In this document: in pieces, positions 10,788 through 22,040 of the stretch
How the letters are laid out: the number at the start of each line of letters is the position of its first letter
How positions within the stretch are numbered: position 1 is the first letter of the stretch
Assembly: GCA_030704615.1 (NCBI GenBank)
Contig: CM060734.1
Location: forward strand, 49,802,042 to 49,866,041
Direction: 5' to 3'
DNA from: Takakia lepidozioides
Taxonomy: Eukaryota > Streptophyta > Takakiopsida > Takakiales > Takakiaceae
DNA length: 64,000 nt
Made by a program: the position numbers and the translations under genes
Notes under the pieces: generated by a model
Told to the model about the DNA's origin: nothing
The model's input: the letters and a program-made list of their open reading frames with translations, nothing else
Database searches by the model: none

Positions 10788-11802
10788 TCATACTGTCTGG
10801 TGCAAGAAGCCACATAGTGCTTTGTAGAAGGCTTCACTGAGTCGTAAAAAAGGGGTGTCGGGCACAAAGTAGTGAGCACATAGCGATGTGAATGGTATGC
10901 TTGCGCGAGTATATCTGTCGCGTCGTAGCTCATTGCTTGATAAAAAGGGGGCAGGTGGTTGAGCTTCCAACTGTGAATGATGGGGTCCATTTCTGAGTGC
11001 CATCCATCAGCAGTGCAGGCCCGCAAACACTTTGTCTCAAGGGAGTTGGCAAGCTGACAACCACGATGTGTGGAAGTCAGCCAGAAAATAATGCATAGAA
11101 AGACAACAATGTAATTTTGTGTCATGCCAGATGCCCACATCCTTGCTCTCCAAAAACTCATCAAGAACGCCATATGCAGGAGCGCAAAAGTTAGGGAGCT
11201 GTAGCAGAAGAGATTTTTGTTCGGATTGAACTGGAAAAATACCAAAATCACCGGCGCGGCTTCTTCACCAAAGCAGACCAAGGTCGTCGGGCCTAGTACT
11301 TCGCCACCACGATCTAGGGAAGCCTGATAGTACTTTGTTCGTGAGTGAAGTTGCACATGAGCAAGCAAGCAGCAAGGGCACAAGATAATTTCCAAAAAGA
11401 GCTAGTACAATCAAATCGTCCTGAAAACCTGAAAGAAATGGCTTGAAAGAAGCGCCTAGGAGAGATGAGGGTCAACATAAGGGAATGAAGGGGTTGAGCA
11501 CAACAGCTAGAGCACTGCATCAAAGGAAGCATCGAGTCGGACTATGGCGGCGGTCGTAGCTACACGCGCTAGCAGGTATTAAATAAGGAGCATCGCTAAA
11601 GAGGGTGAGAAAAAAACACGATAAAGAGGAAATAAAATAGCAGAACCCTAGATAGACAATTTAGCGAAAAAGTCAGCTAAGAGTTGAGCGGGAAAGCGGA
11701 GCTCCGCGCTCCCGCCGGCCATTCCATCGTCATCACCTTGTGGTTATATACTGTTATAGTCCCTGGATATCAATTCCATTGTTTTGTTAAAGCCGAAATG
11801 TC
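10788..11802. other. Unassigned stretch
   Basis: Minus-strand frames at 10,788-11,003 and 10,619-11,395 are open but match nothing I know. Part of the stretch may be the truncated pol side of the Ty3 element whose gag-protease starts at 13,508. I see no RT motifs in it. Confidence 0.3.
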
Positions 11803-12468
11803 CTACAGCCGGAAGATTATGACATGTTTGAAAAATTCGAAGTCGTGTAGGTCCTGGAGGTACATAGAGAAGTCCCTTGAAATAAAGTCATAAAATGCTG
11901 ATACGACTGAAAAATAACAGACGTAAAAGTCGGGATCTGTTGTAGTGTAAAGTGCAAATGCCACATCTTTTTTGATAGCTCTCATGAAAGCTCTAGCTCC
12001 AAGGAACAGCGGTTGAATACCTTTGATATTTCTACATTTTTGTCTTGCAGAAATTTTTCGCGATCGCCAGTCGATGTCAGGATTGTGAAGTACGAACCAG
12101 GGAAGTCCAAGGATCACAAGATTCGTTGGAGACTGGATGACGTTGAAAACAATATGTGATGTTTGATCTGTAAGCTTCACTTCAAGTGGTCGAGTTTCAT
12201 GGTCCACATTTCCTGATGCTAACGGTCGTCCCTCAATGATTTCAACGGGGGCCGAGAGTTTCTTCTTTACGAACGTTAAATTGTGTTGCTTCGCAAAGTT
12301 TTTGTCCATAAAACAAGCTGCAGCGCCTGAGTTCAAAAGTGCTTCTACAGAGTGCTTCATATCTCGATTTTGCACTCTGATTTCTACTGGAACTGTGAAG
12401 CAAGGTGCATGGTCTGGAGGTAGAAAGAGACATTTTTTCGGTGAGGAATTTGTGGTGTTCAGCCACAT
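11803..12468 (-). pseudogene. Ty3/gypsy aspartic protease and pre-RT region
   Basis: Retropepsin-like fold: VEALLNSGAAACFMDKNFA occupies the active-site loop, but the expected Asp of D-[ST]-G is Asn, so the enzyme should be dead. VILGLPWFVLHNPDIDW is the conserved second half of the fold. The tail (SAFYDFISRDFSMYLQDLHDF) resembles the segment that normally leads into RT, then the frame ends and no RT follows. Confidence 0.8.
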
Positions 12469-12554
12469 GGTCCCTACTGTGACTGGACATCTTCATTTTT
12501 CGACCTCCTCGTATCGAACACTTGAGTTGCGCCCCGAGCTTTGAATCTTGTTGG

Positions 12555-12606
12555 GGCAGTTTAATGCTATGTGATCTTTTTCTTCGCAATAAAGGCATAA
12601 TCCATT
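12555..12606 (-). other. Gag CCHC zinc knuckle
   Basis: The minus strand encodes CLYCEEKDHIALNCPNK, a C-x2-C-x4-H-x4-C nucleocapsid knuckle, in a different frame from the neighbouring gag segment. It lies between gag and the protease as expected. Confidence 0.8.
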
Positions 12607-12627
12607 CGAGTGCTGTCTTTGTTTTTC

Positions 12628-13508
12628 TTATGGCGTCAATGGCTTGAATCGGACAACATCAATCTGTATAGGATCACTACCGGATGTCTGATGGGTCGTT
12701 GTGTTTGGTGCCGTAGTAGCAGTGGCATGATGCGTCGTCGACCATCCAGATCGCTTCTCTTGACGTCTTTCGAACAAACGATTATCGCATGCAATGACTT
12801 GGGTGATGAATTCACTCAGTGTGCTCACGTTTGGCATTGTCAGCAATAAATCTTTTACATCTTCTTTTAGCCCACATCGAAACTGACTAATGAGGCTCTT
12901 CTCATTCCAGTTGAGGTCGTATGCAAGTTGTCGAAATTCGGCAGCATAAACGAAAGGAGGACGTGCTCCTTGTCGAAGATTTCGCATCTTTGTCTCTGCA
13001 ACTCTCTCTCTATCATTTTCTCCAAACGTTGCAGTGAACTTGGACATAAATGCTTCAAAATTATATAATAAATGCGATTTTTTTTCTAATAGCAGTGCAA
13101 ATCAAGAAAGGGCAGTGCCTGATAGAAGGGTGCCCACGAATCCCACTTGAATACTTTCATCGGGGTAGCGTTGTGGATGTAGTGTAGGAACAGTCGTACT
13201 TGTTGAACAAAACCGCAAAATCTTGATCTCGTCCCATCAAATTTCTCGGGCATGCTGATCTTTGGTTCTCTCGTAATTTGTTGAAGAGGAACCGTTGCAG
13301 TAAGAGTTGTTGCAGTAGGAACTTGTATGGTTAAAGATCCATTGCTCGACTCCTTTAACTCTGAAATTTGTTGTTGCAAATTGTGGAGAACGTTGCCAAG
13401 ATCTTGAGACTGATCAGCTTGCAATTGGGCGGTAGAGGTACGAAGTTCTTGCATCTGGAGTTGAAGACTTTGCAATGTGGCGACCATTTCCGCAAATGTG
13501 CATTCCAT
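12628..13508 (-). pseudogene. Ty3/gypsy Gag (two frames)
   Basis: The N-terminal part (13,086-13,508) has a coiled-coil-like Gln/Leu-rich segment (LQSLQLQMQELRTSTAQLQA) and PEKFDGTRSRFCGFVQQVRLFL, a typical Ty3 capsid start. The C-terminal part (12,628-13,047) continues with FGENDRERVAETKMRNLRQG, FVYAAEFRQLAYDLNW and SLISQFRCGLKEDVKDLL. A shift near 13,050-13,086 separates the two. Gag packages the RNA into particles. Confidence 0.75.
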
Positions 13509-13529
13509 CTTAACTAACTAAGGAACAAA

Positions 13530-13544
13530 CTTTAGTCTCGCCAA
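13530..13544 (-). promoter_or_regulatory. Probable self-primed primer-binding site
   Basis: Immediately inside the LTR the minus strand reads TTGGCGAGACTAAAG. The LTR itself contains, at 13,798-13,812, a stretch whose minus strand is CTTCAGTCTCGCCAA, complementary at 14 of 15 positions (the exception would be a G-U pair in RNA). This fits priming by the element's own transcript end, as in Tf1-type elements, rather than by a tRNA. No standard TGGTATCAGAGC site is seen. Confidence 0.5.
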
Positions 13545-13546
13545 AC

Positions 13547-13882
13547 TATCAAGGACGAGAACATGACTGAATACAAACAAGAGATCATACTAGAGGTACA
13601 AGACTTAACAAGAAGTCAAGGTCGGCGTGGCCGAATGTATGGTGGATAAACATGAATCAAGATTATATTTATAACAATGGACAAGAATACAAGATACTGG
13701 AACTCGACTCGAATACTGGAATGCTAGAAACTGGACTAGAGTACTGGAAGCTGGACTGGAGTACTGGGACTGGGAACAAGAATAGTTTGAACTTGTGTTG
13801 GCGAGACTGAAGAGTGGCCAGTCTAACTTAGTAACTTCTGGTATTTACTCCTGATAAGTTCGTCTGGGCTATGTTCGTGACA
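13547..13882 (-). repeat. 5' LTR of truncated Ty3/gypsy element
   Basis: The plus-strand edges TATCAAGGACG...TTCGTGACA correspond to TGTCAAGGACG...TCCGTGACA of the LTR at 42,944-43,569. The copy is 336 bp because the middle of the longer LTR (the AT-rich repeats between 43,220 and 43,520) is missing. It is placed as a 5' LTR because gag starts 38 bp away on the minus strand. Confidence 0.8.
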
Positions 13883-13997
13883 GAATCAGCTTCTCCAGCT
13901 CCTCCAGCTCTGCTTCCATTCTTGTTATTGCCCACAACAATGTCTCTCTTGGTATTTGCTGTGAATAATTTAGTGTCAGAGTTTGCCATCTATTGTA

Positions 13998-14999
13998 TTA
14001 GCTTCTCGTTTCTGCAGTCAATTGAGCATGAGTGTCGTTGAACTTGTACATAGTCCCCAGGGTGGAAATGCCAAACACCTGGCCAATATCCCCTCCGCGT
14101 ATAGTGACATACCTCAATGTGTCTCGGTGTTGGGCAATAGCAAGATTCTCAAAAACCATAGGCATGACTCTCTTAAACAACTCTGCCCGCTGGGCACATG
14201 CTTGTGTCCACATATCCGGATCATCAAGGTTGAGGACTACAACGGCCTCCCTGCGAATAGATGCAGGCAAATCCGGCTCTCGGCCAAAGAGAAGGAAATA
14301 TGGTGAGAAGGAGGCAAGTGATGCTTGCTTGCTGAACCTGTAGCCCATGGCTAACCAATGTACCTGAAGATCCCAATCTCCTAGGTGTCCCTTTTGCAAG
14401 CCATACTTGCGCAAACCCCTCTTCATTGTCTGAACCACTCTCTCTGCCAAGCCATCGGCCTCAGGATGATCCCGACAAGTGGTACGGTGGTCTATCAAGG
14501 CTTTATCACACAAAGCCTGAAACTCCCCCAAAAACTCTCTCCCTTGGTCCGTGAGTACCTCAGCTGGAGCACCGAATCGGCTAAGCACAGGATCCAGGAA
14601 TGCATACGCAGCCCCCTCACTAGCCTTGTCAGGCAATGGAACCAACTCAATCCACTTGGAGAAGTGCTCTACCATCACCAACACATATCTGTGGTGACAC
14701 ATCGTCAGTGGCAAAGACCGTGCAAAGTCAAGACTCCACCTGTAGCCCAATCCCATGATGGGTAAATGATGCAACTGTGGTGTAGGGGCGTTGAATGAAG
14801 CATGCACCCTGTCACACACCAAGCATCTAGCCACGAATTGTTGCACCTCTGTGTGCATACCACGCCACCAATACTGCCCCTGCAGTAAACTATGAGTGTG
14901 TCGCATTCCAAAATGCCCCAACTCCTTATGGGCATGCCGTACTAACCGTGCACGCTGTGTTGGGTGAGGCACGATCCTCACCCGACCATCCTCCCACAC
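13998..14999 (-). pseudogene. Integrase, copy A (truncated C-terminus)
   Basis: DDE retroviral-type integrase. The HHCC zinc domain is visible as HAHKELGHFGMRHTHSLLQGQ followed by CLVCDRV. The catalytic core shows WSLDFARSLP (first Asp), EVLTDQGREFLGEF (second Asp) and DHPEADGLAERVVQT (Glu). The end GDIGQVFGISTLGTMYKF is frameshifted relative to copy D, and the PHD finger is absent. The core is open over its whole length, unlike copy D where it is frameshifted. Confidence 0.85.
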
Positions 15000-15620
15000 T
15001 CAAAGTAGGTGTATCCCCTCCCACTTGAACCTCTTGGCTCGTTGCAGGATCCAATCCCTCTCCTTGGCTGTCACACTAGCTGCCGTGTCTCCAGTGCGGA
15101 GGTAGTCCACCACAATCGAATCCTCATGTATATCTCTGGCACCACCTGGCTCATCACTAGCCTCAACTCCGTCTACAGTCATCCCTATTGTAGGTCCAAC
15201 CTGACTTCCCGATGCCAAGATACACAAAAAAGTAGATGCATGTCATCTCGGCACCATCTCCTCGTCCGTCTCACCATGCCACCGAGCTCCAGTGTCATCC
15301 TGCTGGCTCGTGCATGGATTGCGACTCAATCCATCCGCATCCCTATTGACCAAACCCGGTTGATGCACAACCTGAACATGTCTCTCATGCTCATCCACCG
15401 TAACACGAGAGGCAAAGCAATTCCTGTAAGCCTCAGGAACCGCCGTATATGTCGTCTCTCTCCTCTAGTGACAATGGGTCCAATGTCAGGCTCCCAATTG
15501 CCCTTCGTAACTGCAACCTTAAGTCCAGCAGACTTAGAGGTAGAGGACGCGTCCCGTGGTTGCTATGCCGCAACCTCTTGAGCAGTACTCCCTACTTGCT
15601 CAGTCAATGACAAGGCCTCA
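15000..15620 (-). pseudogene. RT/RNase H remnant with two internal deletions, copy A
   Basis: Aligned by eye to copy D, the minus strand follows the region upstream of RT (near copy D 55,680-55,785). It then jumps to VDEHERHVQ (copy D near 56,362) and jumps again to VVHQPGLVNRDADG (copy D near 57,070). About 580 bp and 680 bp are missing, removing the RT palm with its YIDD motif and all of RNase H. The linker to integrase (15,000-15,227) is retained. Confidence 0.75.
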
Positions 15621-15677
15621 TCCTGCCCCATCATCTCATCCTTGAGGACCTCCTCAACCTAAGAAGAATCCCCAACC

Positions 15678-16940
15678 TCATCCATCACAGCCGCCTTGGC
15701 TGCCAACTCCCTCTAAACCTCGAGCACCTCCCACGTGTGCCATGGGATGTCTACACCCCGTGGTCTTCACCGGCTCGCCCCCACTCACTGCCTGTATCGT
15801 CTCGATAGGTAGAGAGACCGTCAAGGGAAGTGCACTCCGCACTCTACATTGCTCAGCCATAGCCAACCTGATAATCCAGGTCAAGCAATTGAGATCCATT
15901 GCTTGCCCCAACACCTGACGACTTGATGCCTCTGAAAGAGAAGGCACCGCCGTGGTCCCAGTGGAAAAACCCATAGCCCGCTCTCGTTCGTCGGCATTAG
16001 GCTCCACTAACAGCTGCAACTGAGCATCCCACAGGAGGCTAGGTCCACTATCCCGGAAAGCATGCGATCCTGGGAAGCTGAGTAGTGTAGGTAGTGCTGC
16101 TCGTGGTTGACCCACCTTGTTGACCATTGCCAAAGGCAAACGGTCATCGTGTCTCACATACTGAGACTGCCTCCATGTGTCCAAAATGCTATCAACTGTG
16201 AGGTGTGCTGGCCGCTGCACCCCATCTAATGCATGCTTGAGCAGTGCAGGTGACATCAAGTTAGTCCACCATAACCGTGGACGATGAGCCCGTGACCCCA
16301 CTACAGCTGCATCCAGCAACACTGCTGACCCAAGCCACGACCGGACTTGATGCACACTGGCCATCACCCTGGCCCGAGAATCGCCCATCAGTGGCACATT
16401 CTCCAAGATGTATGCTGAAGATATAGCCTGATGAAGCTGTAAGTGGCGCAAAACCCGCACCATCTCCCAAAACAGACCCGACCTCGAGTTTCGCAATCCA
16501 TTGCCATGCCCGGCTGATGAATGCCCTTGGCAGGGCCAACCTGCCACTACCAAATTAATGGAGCCAATCCGCTCCAAATCCTGCGCCTCCAACAAGGAGA
16601 TGTCTGCTGGCAAGGCCTGCTGATATCCACGAACCATAGACACCGGCAACAACTCAGGGTACTGCTGCACCAACTGAGTAACATGGCGTAGGGAGACGCA
16701 TCGTGCAGTCTCATCCCTCTCCACATACAGGTAACGTCGTACTCGTACACCTGCCTGTAGAACAGCAGCCAACCCGGTGCTGATCCCGCCAAACAAGTCC
16801 AGAAGGCAAATGCCTTCATCCGGACACTGCCACACGATCGGTGTGGTGTCCAATGGTGACAACTGAGGTGGTTTTGGTGTAATCCCCACACTGTCATCCT
16901 CTCCTGATGGTACAAAAGCCTCTACCCAGGCTTGTTGCAC
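15678..16940 (-). CDS. DNMT3-like cytosine-C5 DNA methyltransferase, copy A
   Basis: The domain is open for about 400 residues with its key motifs: ICLLDLFGGISTGLAAVL (motif I, SAM binding), AGWPCQGHS (motif IV, catalytic Cys), AYILENVPL (motif VI), SRAHRPRLWWTN (motif VIII, similar to the AHRARYFWGN type of DNMT3) and ERERAMGFSTGTTA...LGQAMDLNCLTWI (motifs IX-X). The enzyme family transfers a methyl group from SAM to C5 of cytosine in DNA. The first codon is GTG, not ATG, and a TGA just upstream (where copy D has GGA) interrupts the fusion to the protease. Independent translation is therefore doubtful. The frame diverges from copy D only in the last 25 residues. Confidence 0.85.
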   Translation of the reverse strand: MQQAWVEAFVPSGEDDSVGITPKPPQLSPLDTTPIVWQCPDEGICLLDLFGGISTGLAAVLQAGVRVRRYLYVERDETARCVSLRHVTQLVQQYPELLPVSMVRGYQQALPADISLLEAQDLERIGSINLVVAGWPCQGHSSAGHGNGLRNSRSGLFWEMVRVLRHLQLHQAISSAYILENVPLMGDSRARVMASVHQVRSWLGSAVLLDAAVVGSRAHRPRLWWTNLMSPALLKHALDGVQRPAHLTVDSILDTWRQSQYVRHDDRLPLAMVNKVGQPRAALPTLLSFPGSHAFRDSGPSLLWDAQLQLLVEPNADERERAMGFSTGTTAVPSLSEASSRQVLGQAMDLNCLTWIIRLAMAEQCRVRSALPLTVSLPIETIQAVSGGEPVKTTGCRHPMAHVGGARGLEGVGSQGGCDG

Positions 16941-16943
16941 ACG

Positions 16944-18269
16944 TCAATCAGCAACCCGCTGCAAATCCTTGCTCGAGCCCCACAATGGAGTGTGAGCAAC
17001 CATGGCAGACAACTCTGCCATACCATACATGTCATCCTGCTCTCCCGGAGGTGACACATCCTCTAAATGAGCGTTGCCCTCAAGCAACTCTCCAGGCCAA
17101 CTCACTACAGCTGTGAATGCTGCCAGTGTTGGCATCTTGCCTCGCTGGGCAACCGTAACTCCTCCTATGAATGTCACAGGGAACTACACACGCCGGCCCT
17201 CCCCTGACTGCCATCCAGGCCTATAGGAAGCTGACTCGTCCCAAAAATCCAGGGTGAAACCCATGGGCTACAACACTGCCCCACCAACAAGGATATCGTA
17301 CGAGACCGCGTCTGTCACAATGGCCTTGGCTCTCATCACCGAGCCATCTGTAGGATGATTCGTTTGTAGTCGGATAGCCAACTCATGCCATGTCATGCCC
17401 CGAGCCTGCTCTGATCCTCCCAAAGATGTCTATATCTGGAAAAGGCACGGCTCCATATCCGCCTTCGTGAGGCCCAAGCTTGCAATAGCAGCTCTGCCCA
17501 ACATCAATGGCTGAGCTCTCGAGTCCAACAAGACCCGCAGTGGCCAGTACCTCTTGCCAGCCGGTCCACTCAAACAGAAAATGTCATCCTGGTTGTCTAA
17601 CATGACAACTCCAGGTGTCACTATGGCGCGCTCAATGGCTGGCCTAGCTGACAGCTTCATCAACCTGGCAGCTGCAGCTTGCCATGGCGCCACCGTGGCA
17701 GTCTTGACCCTCACATCCGAGGATCCCTCCGGCACTACACCTCCCACTATCTCCGCAGAAGATGAAGTAACCTCCCCACTCTCACAGAGTGTAGCTGCCA
17801 GCCTGAACACCTCAGCTGGTCTTACCCCCGGCGTCGCAATCATGGTAACCGAGAACAATGGAGCCTGACACACAGCTGTGGCCATCCCCAGCAACATACT
17901 AGCTGCCGTAGCCTTGGCAACACTAGGTAGTGGTACTGCCCGTGTAGCTCTCCCCAATGGCATAGTAACCTCCGCCTTGGTAACAGTCGGGCGAGAACTA
18001 GGTGCCATGGACGGCGTCGACACTGTCTCCGCCAATGTGAATGACTGAGGAAGCCTGGTCTGACGGCTTGCCTCCCCACGCTGTGGATCCAACTCCACCT
18101 CCGCACCCCGTGGCTCAGGAACTCGTGTTGTTTCTCGAGTCACTGCCGCAGCTGACTCCACTTGCACTAGTGGTAGTCCTGCCCCGCACATAGTGGTAGT
18201 GGTGCCCCACCCACAGTGGTAGTGGTAGTGGTAGTGGCACCCCTTACTAGTGGTAGTGCTGCCCCGCAC
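16944..18269 (-). pseudogene. Aspartic protease region, copy A
   Basis: The main frame (17,430-18,269) ends at a stop, and a further homologous piece follows at 16,944-17,177 (FIGGVTVAQRGKMPTLAAF). The active-site loop reads VLLDSRAQPLMLGRAAIASL; the Gly of D-S-G is Arg, so activity is unlikely. A Thr/Ala/Pro-rich segment precedes it. The region between 17,178 and 17,430 is homologous to copy D but broken by stops. A TAGTGG-type microsatellite expansion lies at 18,165-18,260. Confidence 0.75.
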
Positions 18270-18370
18270 ATGAATCCCATGCCTCCCATGTCTCCTCCCT
18301 CAGGAGCAGGAGGTGGACCATCCGGCCTTGGAGCCGGTACCACCTGAGCTGTGGCCATAGCAGCAAGCCT

Positions 18371-18723
18371 CTACTCTAGCTGCTGAAGCTGGTTAGCCAT
18401 GCCTTGGTCACCACCCTGACCTCCGCGTCCTTGGCCATGTTGAGTTTGCCCTTGGCCTGCACCTCGTGCCTGGCCACCTTGTCCTCTCTGGGTTGCTCCA
18501 CCTCGCCCCCGGCCATCATTGTTCCCTTGGAACTGGCCTGGGCGCAACTCAGGATGCAAACCATAGCACTGGGCTTCTCCATGCCCGTACTTGCCACAAT
18601 GCCCACACTGCAACTATGCAGGCTGTGCCGGTGCCAAACCATTGCCTCCCTCTGGGCAATCCTTCTTGACATGGGGTCCTCCACATGTCCAGCACACCAC
18701 ATCCGCCCGTTGTTGGCTTGCAA
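18371..18723 (-). pseudogene. Gag nucleocapsid, copy A
   Basis: Two zinc knuckles of copy D can be followed here in two frames: CxxC-GGPHVKKDC-like sequence near 18,680-18,640 and CGHCGKYGHGEAQC near 18,610-18,570. A Gly/Arg/Gln-rich RGG-type tail (GRGRGGATQRGQGGQARGAG) follows. Such tails bind RNA. Frameshifts separate the two knuckles. Confidence 0.7.
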
Positions 18724-18817
18724 ATGAAGGGATAGACCCCTACATCTGAGGTCTTCTCTCTCCTTCCCTGGGCTTCACCTAAGCTCCCTTGTTGCCTTGA
18801 GCACGTTGAGATAGTGG

Positions 18818-19732
18818 CTAGCTAGGAGCATGACCACTACCCCGTGGTGCCTCCTTAGCAAATCCTACCATGACCACTCGTTCCTCCACCATGTTGAGCT
18901 CTATCCGCTCTGCCAGCAAAAACACATTTGCTAAGGTGGGTTGGGCTGCTTGTAGGAGAAATACATCCCACACCCTTCTCCTCAGCTCCTTGTCCAATAT
19001 CCCATACCGGAATTGGACTGCCTGAGCCTCCGTAAACCCTTGGGTTACATTAATCAAGTGCCTCATGCAAGTGAAAGACTCCCTCAAGCTTTCAGTAGGC
19101 TTCCGTTGGAACTCTTGCAAGCTCCTCAACTTCTCTATCATCACTCCTTGGTAGTTCATTCTCAACTCTTCGAAGAACTCCACAACAGGGTTGAAGGCAG
19201 GCACCGCCACTGGTGCTGGTGCAGCAATAACTTGGGTGGACGTCGTCGTTGCTGTACCACTAGTCCCACTACTGCTCGTGGAAGCTGCTATTGCTGGTGC
19301 AGTTGCCAGTGTGGCTGTTGCCCTAGTGCCTCTAGTGCCTCTAGTGATGGAGACATAGTCAGGTGACCAGTACATCCTCCACTCCTCGATATCGTGCCCC
19401 CGCCTAAACTCATGGTAATCATCCATGGGCGGCCCTTCAAGGTGCTGAAACAGCCCCTTCCATGCCATGAAAGGCGTAAACAGTTGTGGATTGCGCATTT
19501 GCTGCAAGTCACACCAACTATCAAACTCTTGGATAAAATCATCCAACTCAATGGTGCCCACCGCCCCAAAGTACCTTCGTGGCCCCTTGGTGGCTCCATA
19601 CATCTCCTCCATTGTGTCCCACAACAATGGCAAGGAAACAACTTGCACTGCCGGTGTCAGTCCTCCTGATTCACAATCCGAATTAGAACCTTCCGTAGAA
19701 GACACAGGAGGTGAAGGTGGCCTAAACCGCAC
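18818..19732 (-). CDS. Gag capsid, copy A
   Basis: A 304-residue open frame beginning MRFRPPSPPVSSTEGSNSD, closely related to copy D gag. Conserved blocks are WDTMEEMYGATKGPRRYFGA, IELDDFIQEFDSWCDLQQM, RSLQEFQRKPTESLRESF (capsid C-terminal helix) and LANVFLLAERIELNMVEE. An Ala/Thr/Ser-rich linker sits near residues 140-175. It forms the particle shell. This is the most intact gag of the family in the window and marks the true gag start, which is frameshifted in copy D. Confidence 0.8.
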   Translation of the reverse strand: MRFRPPSPPVSSTEGSNSDCESGGLTPAVQVVSLPLLWDTMEEMYGATKGPRRYFGAVGTIELDDFIQEFDSWCDLQQMRNPQLFTPFMAWKGLFQHLEGPPMDDYHEFRRGHDIEEWRMYWSPDYVSITRGTRGTRATATLATAPAIAASTSSSGTSGTATTTSTQVIAAPAPVAVPAFNPVVEFFEELRMNYQGVMIEKLRSLQEFQRKPTESLRESFTCMRHLINVTQGFTEAQAVQFRYGILDKELRRRVWDVFLLQAAQPTLANVFLLAERIELNMVEERVVMVGFAKEAPRGSGHAPS

Positions 19733-22040
19733 ACCTCATCTCGTATACCCGCTAGTATCGCTGGTGCTCGTACCGGCACTTTCCCCAGCAACTAGTGGCA
19801 CCTCCGTGTTGACAAACTGGCACTCAACCGGTCATGAACCTGTCTCTAACCACCTCTCTACAAGGTAACCGGGTAGAGAACCTGATGCGGCTTATGGTCT
19901 GGAATACTAGGTTCCTAACATAGCCTGCACCTGCATCTGCATCCACCTCAGGCACTCCTATGGTTGGCTGGTCATCACCTCCAACCTCACCACAGGAGAA
20001 ACAAAGATGGTCTGACTGGTCATCAATCTAGCCTCACCATCGACAGCATGCTCTAGGGTGGGATCGGCGATCAAGCCCGAGTCCACCACCTATAAAATCA
20101 AGCGCCCACACAAAACTAGCATGGGGCACAATCAAGCATGCAGGTGTGGAGGGGATCCAAACACAAGAATGAAAACAACAACTCCCCCACACCAAAAATC
20201 TCTCCACAGTGTCGCTCCTGCAACCCAGCCCAAACCTGGATTGACTCTTGCCTCCACCTACGGAAAAGTCTTGGCCTACAGAGAAGGTGGAAAGCTACGA
20301 GGAAGGGAAACTAAAGCAATGCCTATCCCTAGGACGCTCTCATCCCAACACCCTCTTTTTTTCCTCTCTTTTCTCACTTGCATGACCATGAGAGCATCCT
20401 GTAGACACTCCTCAAACCGCCCTCCACGAGCTCATGAAACTTGGCCTCCAAGGCCCCATGCAAGCCTCCATAGGGTCCGCCAGTGCCTCCTCTTGTCCAC
20501 CAGTCATTCCTCAGATTGGAACCACCTCAGGAAACCATGTCGTTCACTGAAGGTTCAAAGATGGAGCAAATAGAGTTACATATAGGCCCCAACAACATTC
20601 TGTCCAAAGGAATTACCTGCAGGCTGGTCTTCCCCATAGTTAAGAATTGGGCTGAAAACCCGAAAAGATTACATGCAGGGAAGTAATCCCCTTTGTTAAA
20701 ACGCAATAGGGAGGCAATTCCGACTTTTTTGCCGGATCAGCTAGCTCAAAACCGTTGTTCTTCAGAGCCCAGCCTCCCCATCAAGGTCCCACGAAACGAG
20801 TGATTTTTTTTTTTTTTTTTTTTTTTTTTTCACTCTTCCTGTTCGCGGCCTTCCGTGGCTCCAACCGCCACTACACCTCACGGCCCGCCCTAGGCGCTCG
20901 TTGGCCACGGGCTGCCTAGTGATACCCCGTGGTACCACTCCCACGAGCCTTCACGGCCCGCCATCCCCACGATCCGGTCACCGTGCCCACCCGTTGTGTC
21001 CGCACCACGACTTCCAACGGTCACGGTCAACCATCATGACCTGGGCTCGTGGTATCTCGTGATACCGCCCCAACGGCCCATCACGGCCATTATTCTCTGT
21101 TCCTTGAAACTCCCAATGAGTTCCCATGCGTTCCCGAGGCGTTCCCACGCGTTCCCGAGCTGGGGTTTGCTCCTGTACTTGCTGCCGATGAGCTATGGCT
21201 TCTGCAAAGCCATCAGCCCCATCGCCTTGCACTCTTGAGCTCTCACGGCCCACTAGAAGCACCCCTAGCTCAACAAGCAAGCCATATGCTGCCCAACAAG
21301 CTCCCTTTTCTCCATGAAGCTTACAAAAATAAATATGAAAATACACACATTTACAACCTTGGTGTACTTGCAGTTCTACTGCACATCCCCTAGCTCTAGG
21401 GCGCCTCGTTGCTGCCCTTCCAGCCCCGCTCTTGCCACTCCAAGAGCCCTTACACTACTGAGTTTCAGATTGAAACTCCAACTCAGCACATGTTTCACAA
21501 GTGCACTGATTTGCACACAAGAGGGACCAGCCCCCTCTCTTCACTCATACCTCTTCATGAGCTTGACGCTGAAGCTCCCAACGGGCTGCGATGCATCCCC
21601 TCGTAGCTCCACCATTCAGCTGCTCCTCATCTACCCGCAACAACTAGTTTCGGGCAGAAATACCTGGAGTTCATCATGTCATCTCCAACCTGCAACACGC
21701 TAGTTTCCCATGCGCAGCCCACATTTCTGCAGCTCCTTAACTCGGCCTACAGCTGAAGAAGACGACCATCAGTTTGCCCACTCGTGGCCAACATCTCCTC
21801 CGCTTCACACTAGAAGCCCAAACTTGGTTGCCATAACGTTGAGCTATGCAACGCCGCTCTTCAACATAGGCTACCCGCCTCTCTATCCATGGCAAACCTG
21901 CAACATGTTCGCCTTTGCACTCTATCCGCTTTGGATAGGCTCATGCACGGCTCCCTGCACTCTAGGTTGAACCGCTTCTCATGATCTGAAAACACAAGTG
22001 CTACAACTAACTTGAACCTGGCACTCACAGACTCGAGTTG
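19733..22040 (-). other. Untranslated leader of copy A
   Basis: Part of this stretch (about 20,050-20,290) is homologous to the leader of copy D (about 51,000-51,200). The rest differs from copy D and has no recognisable coding content. A 27-nt T run lies at 20,804-20,830, followed by GC-rich sequence with repeated TCACGGCCCGCC-type phrases. This could be the tail of a retroposed insertion on the minus strand. I found no gene here. Confidence 0.5.
20804..20830 (-). repeat. Poly(T) run (poly(A) on the minus strand)
   Basis: Twenty-seven consecutive T. It may be the tail of a retroposed sequence read from the right on the minus strand, or simple slippage. I could not identify a source gene or target duplication. 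Confidence 0.5.

Larger units (their letters stand above)
11803..13882 (-). mobile_element. Ty3/gypsy element, 5' half only
   Basis: On the minus strand: 5' LTR (13,547-13,882), primer-binding site, gag (13,508-12,628), zinc knuckle (near 12,590) and protease (12,468-11,803). Nothing recognisable as RT follows, so the copy is truncated. Its LTR is closely related to the LTR at 42,944-43,569 but about 290 bp shorter. Gag is frameshifted, and the protease has Asn where the catalytic Asp should be. Confidence 0.8.
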
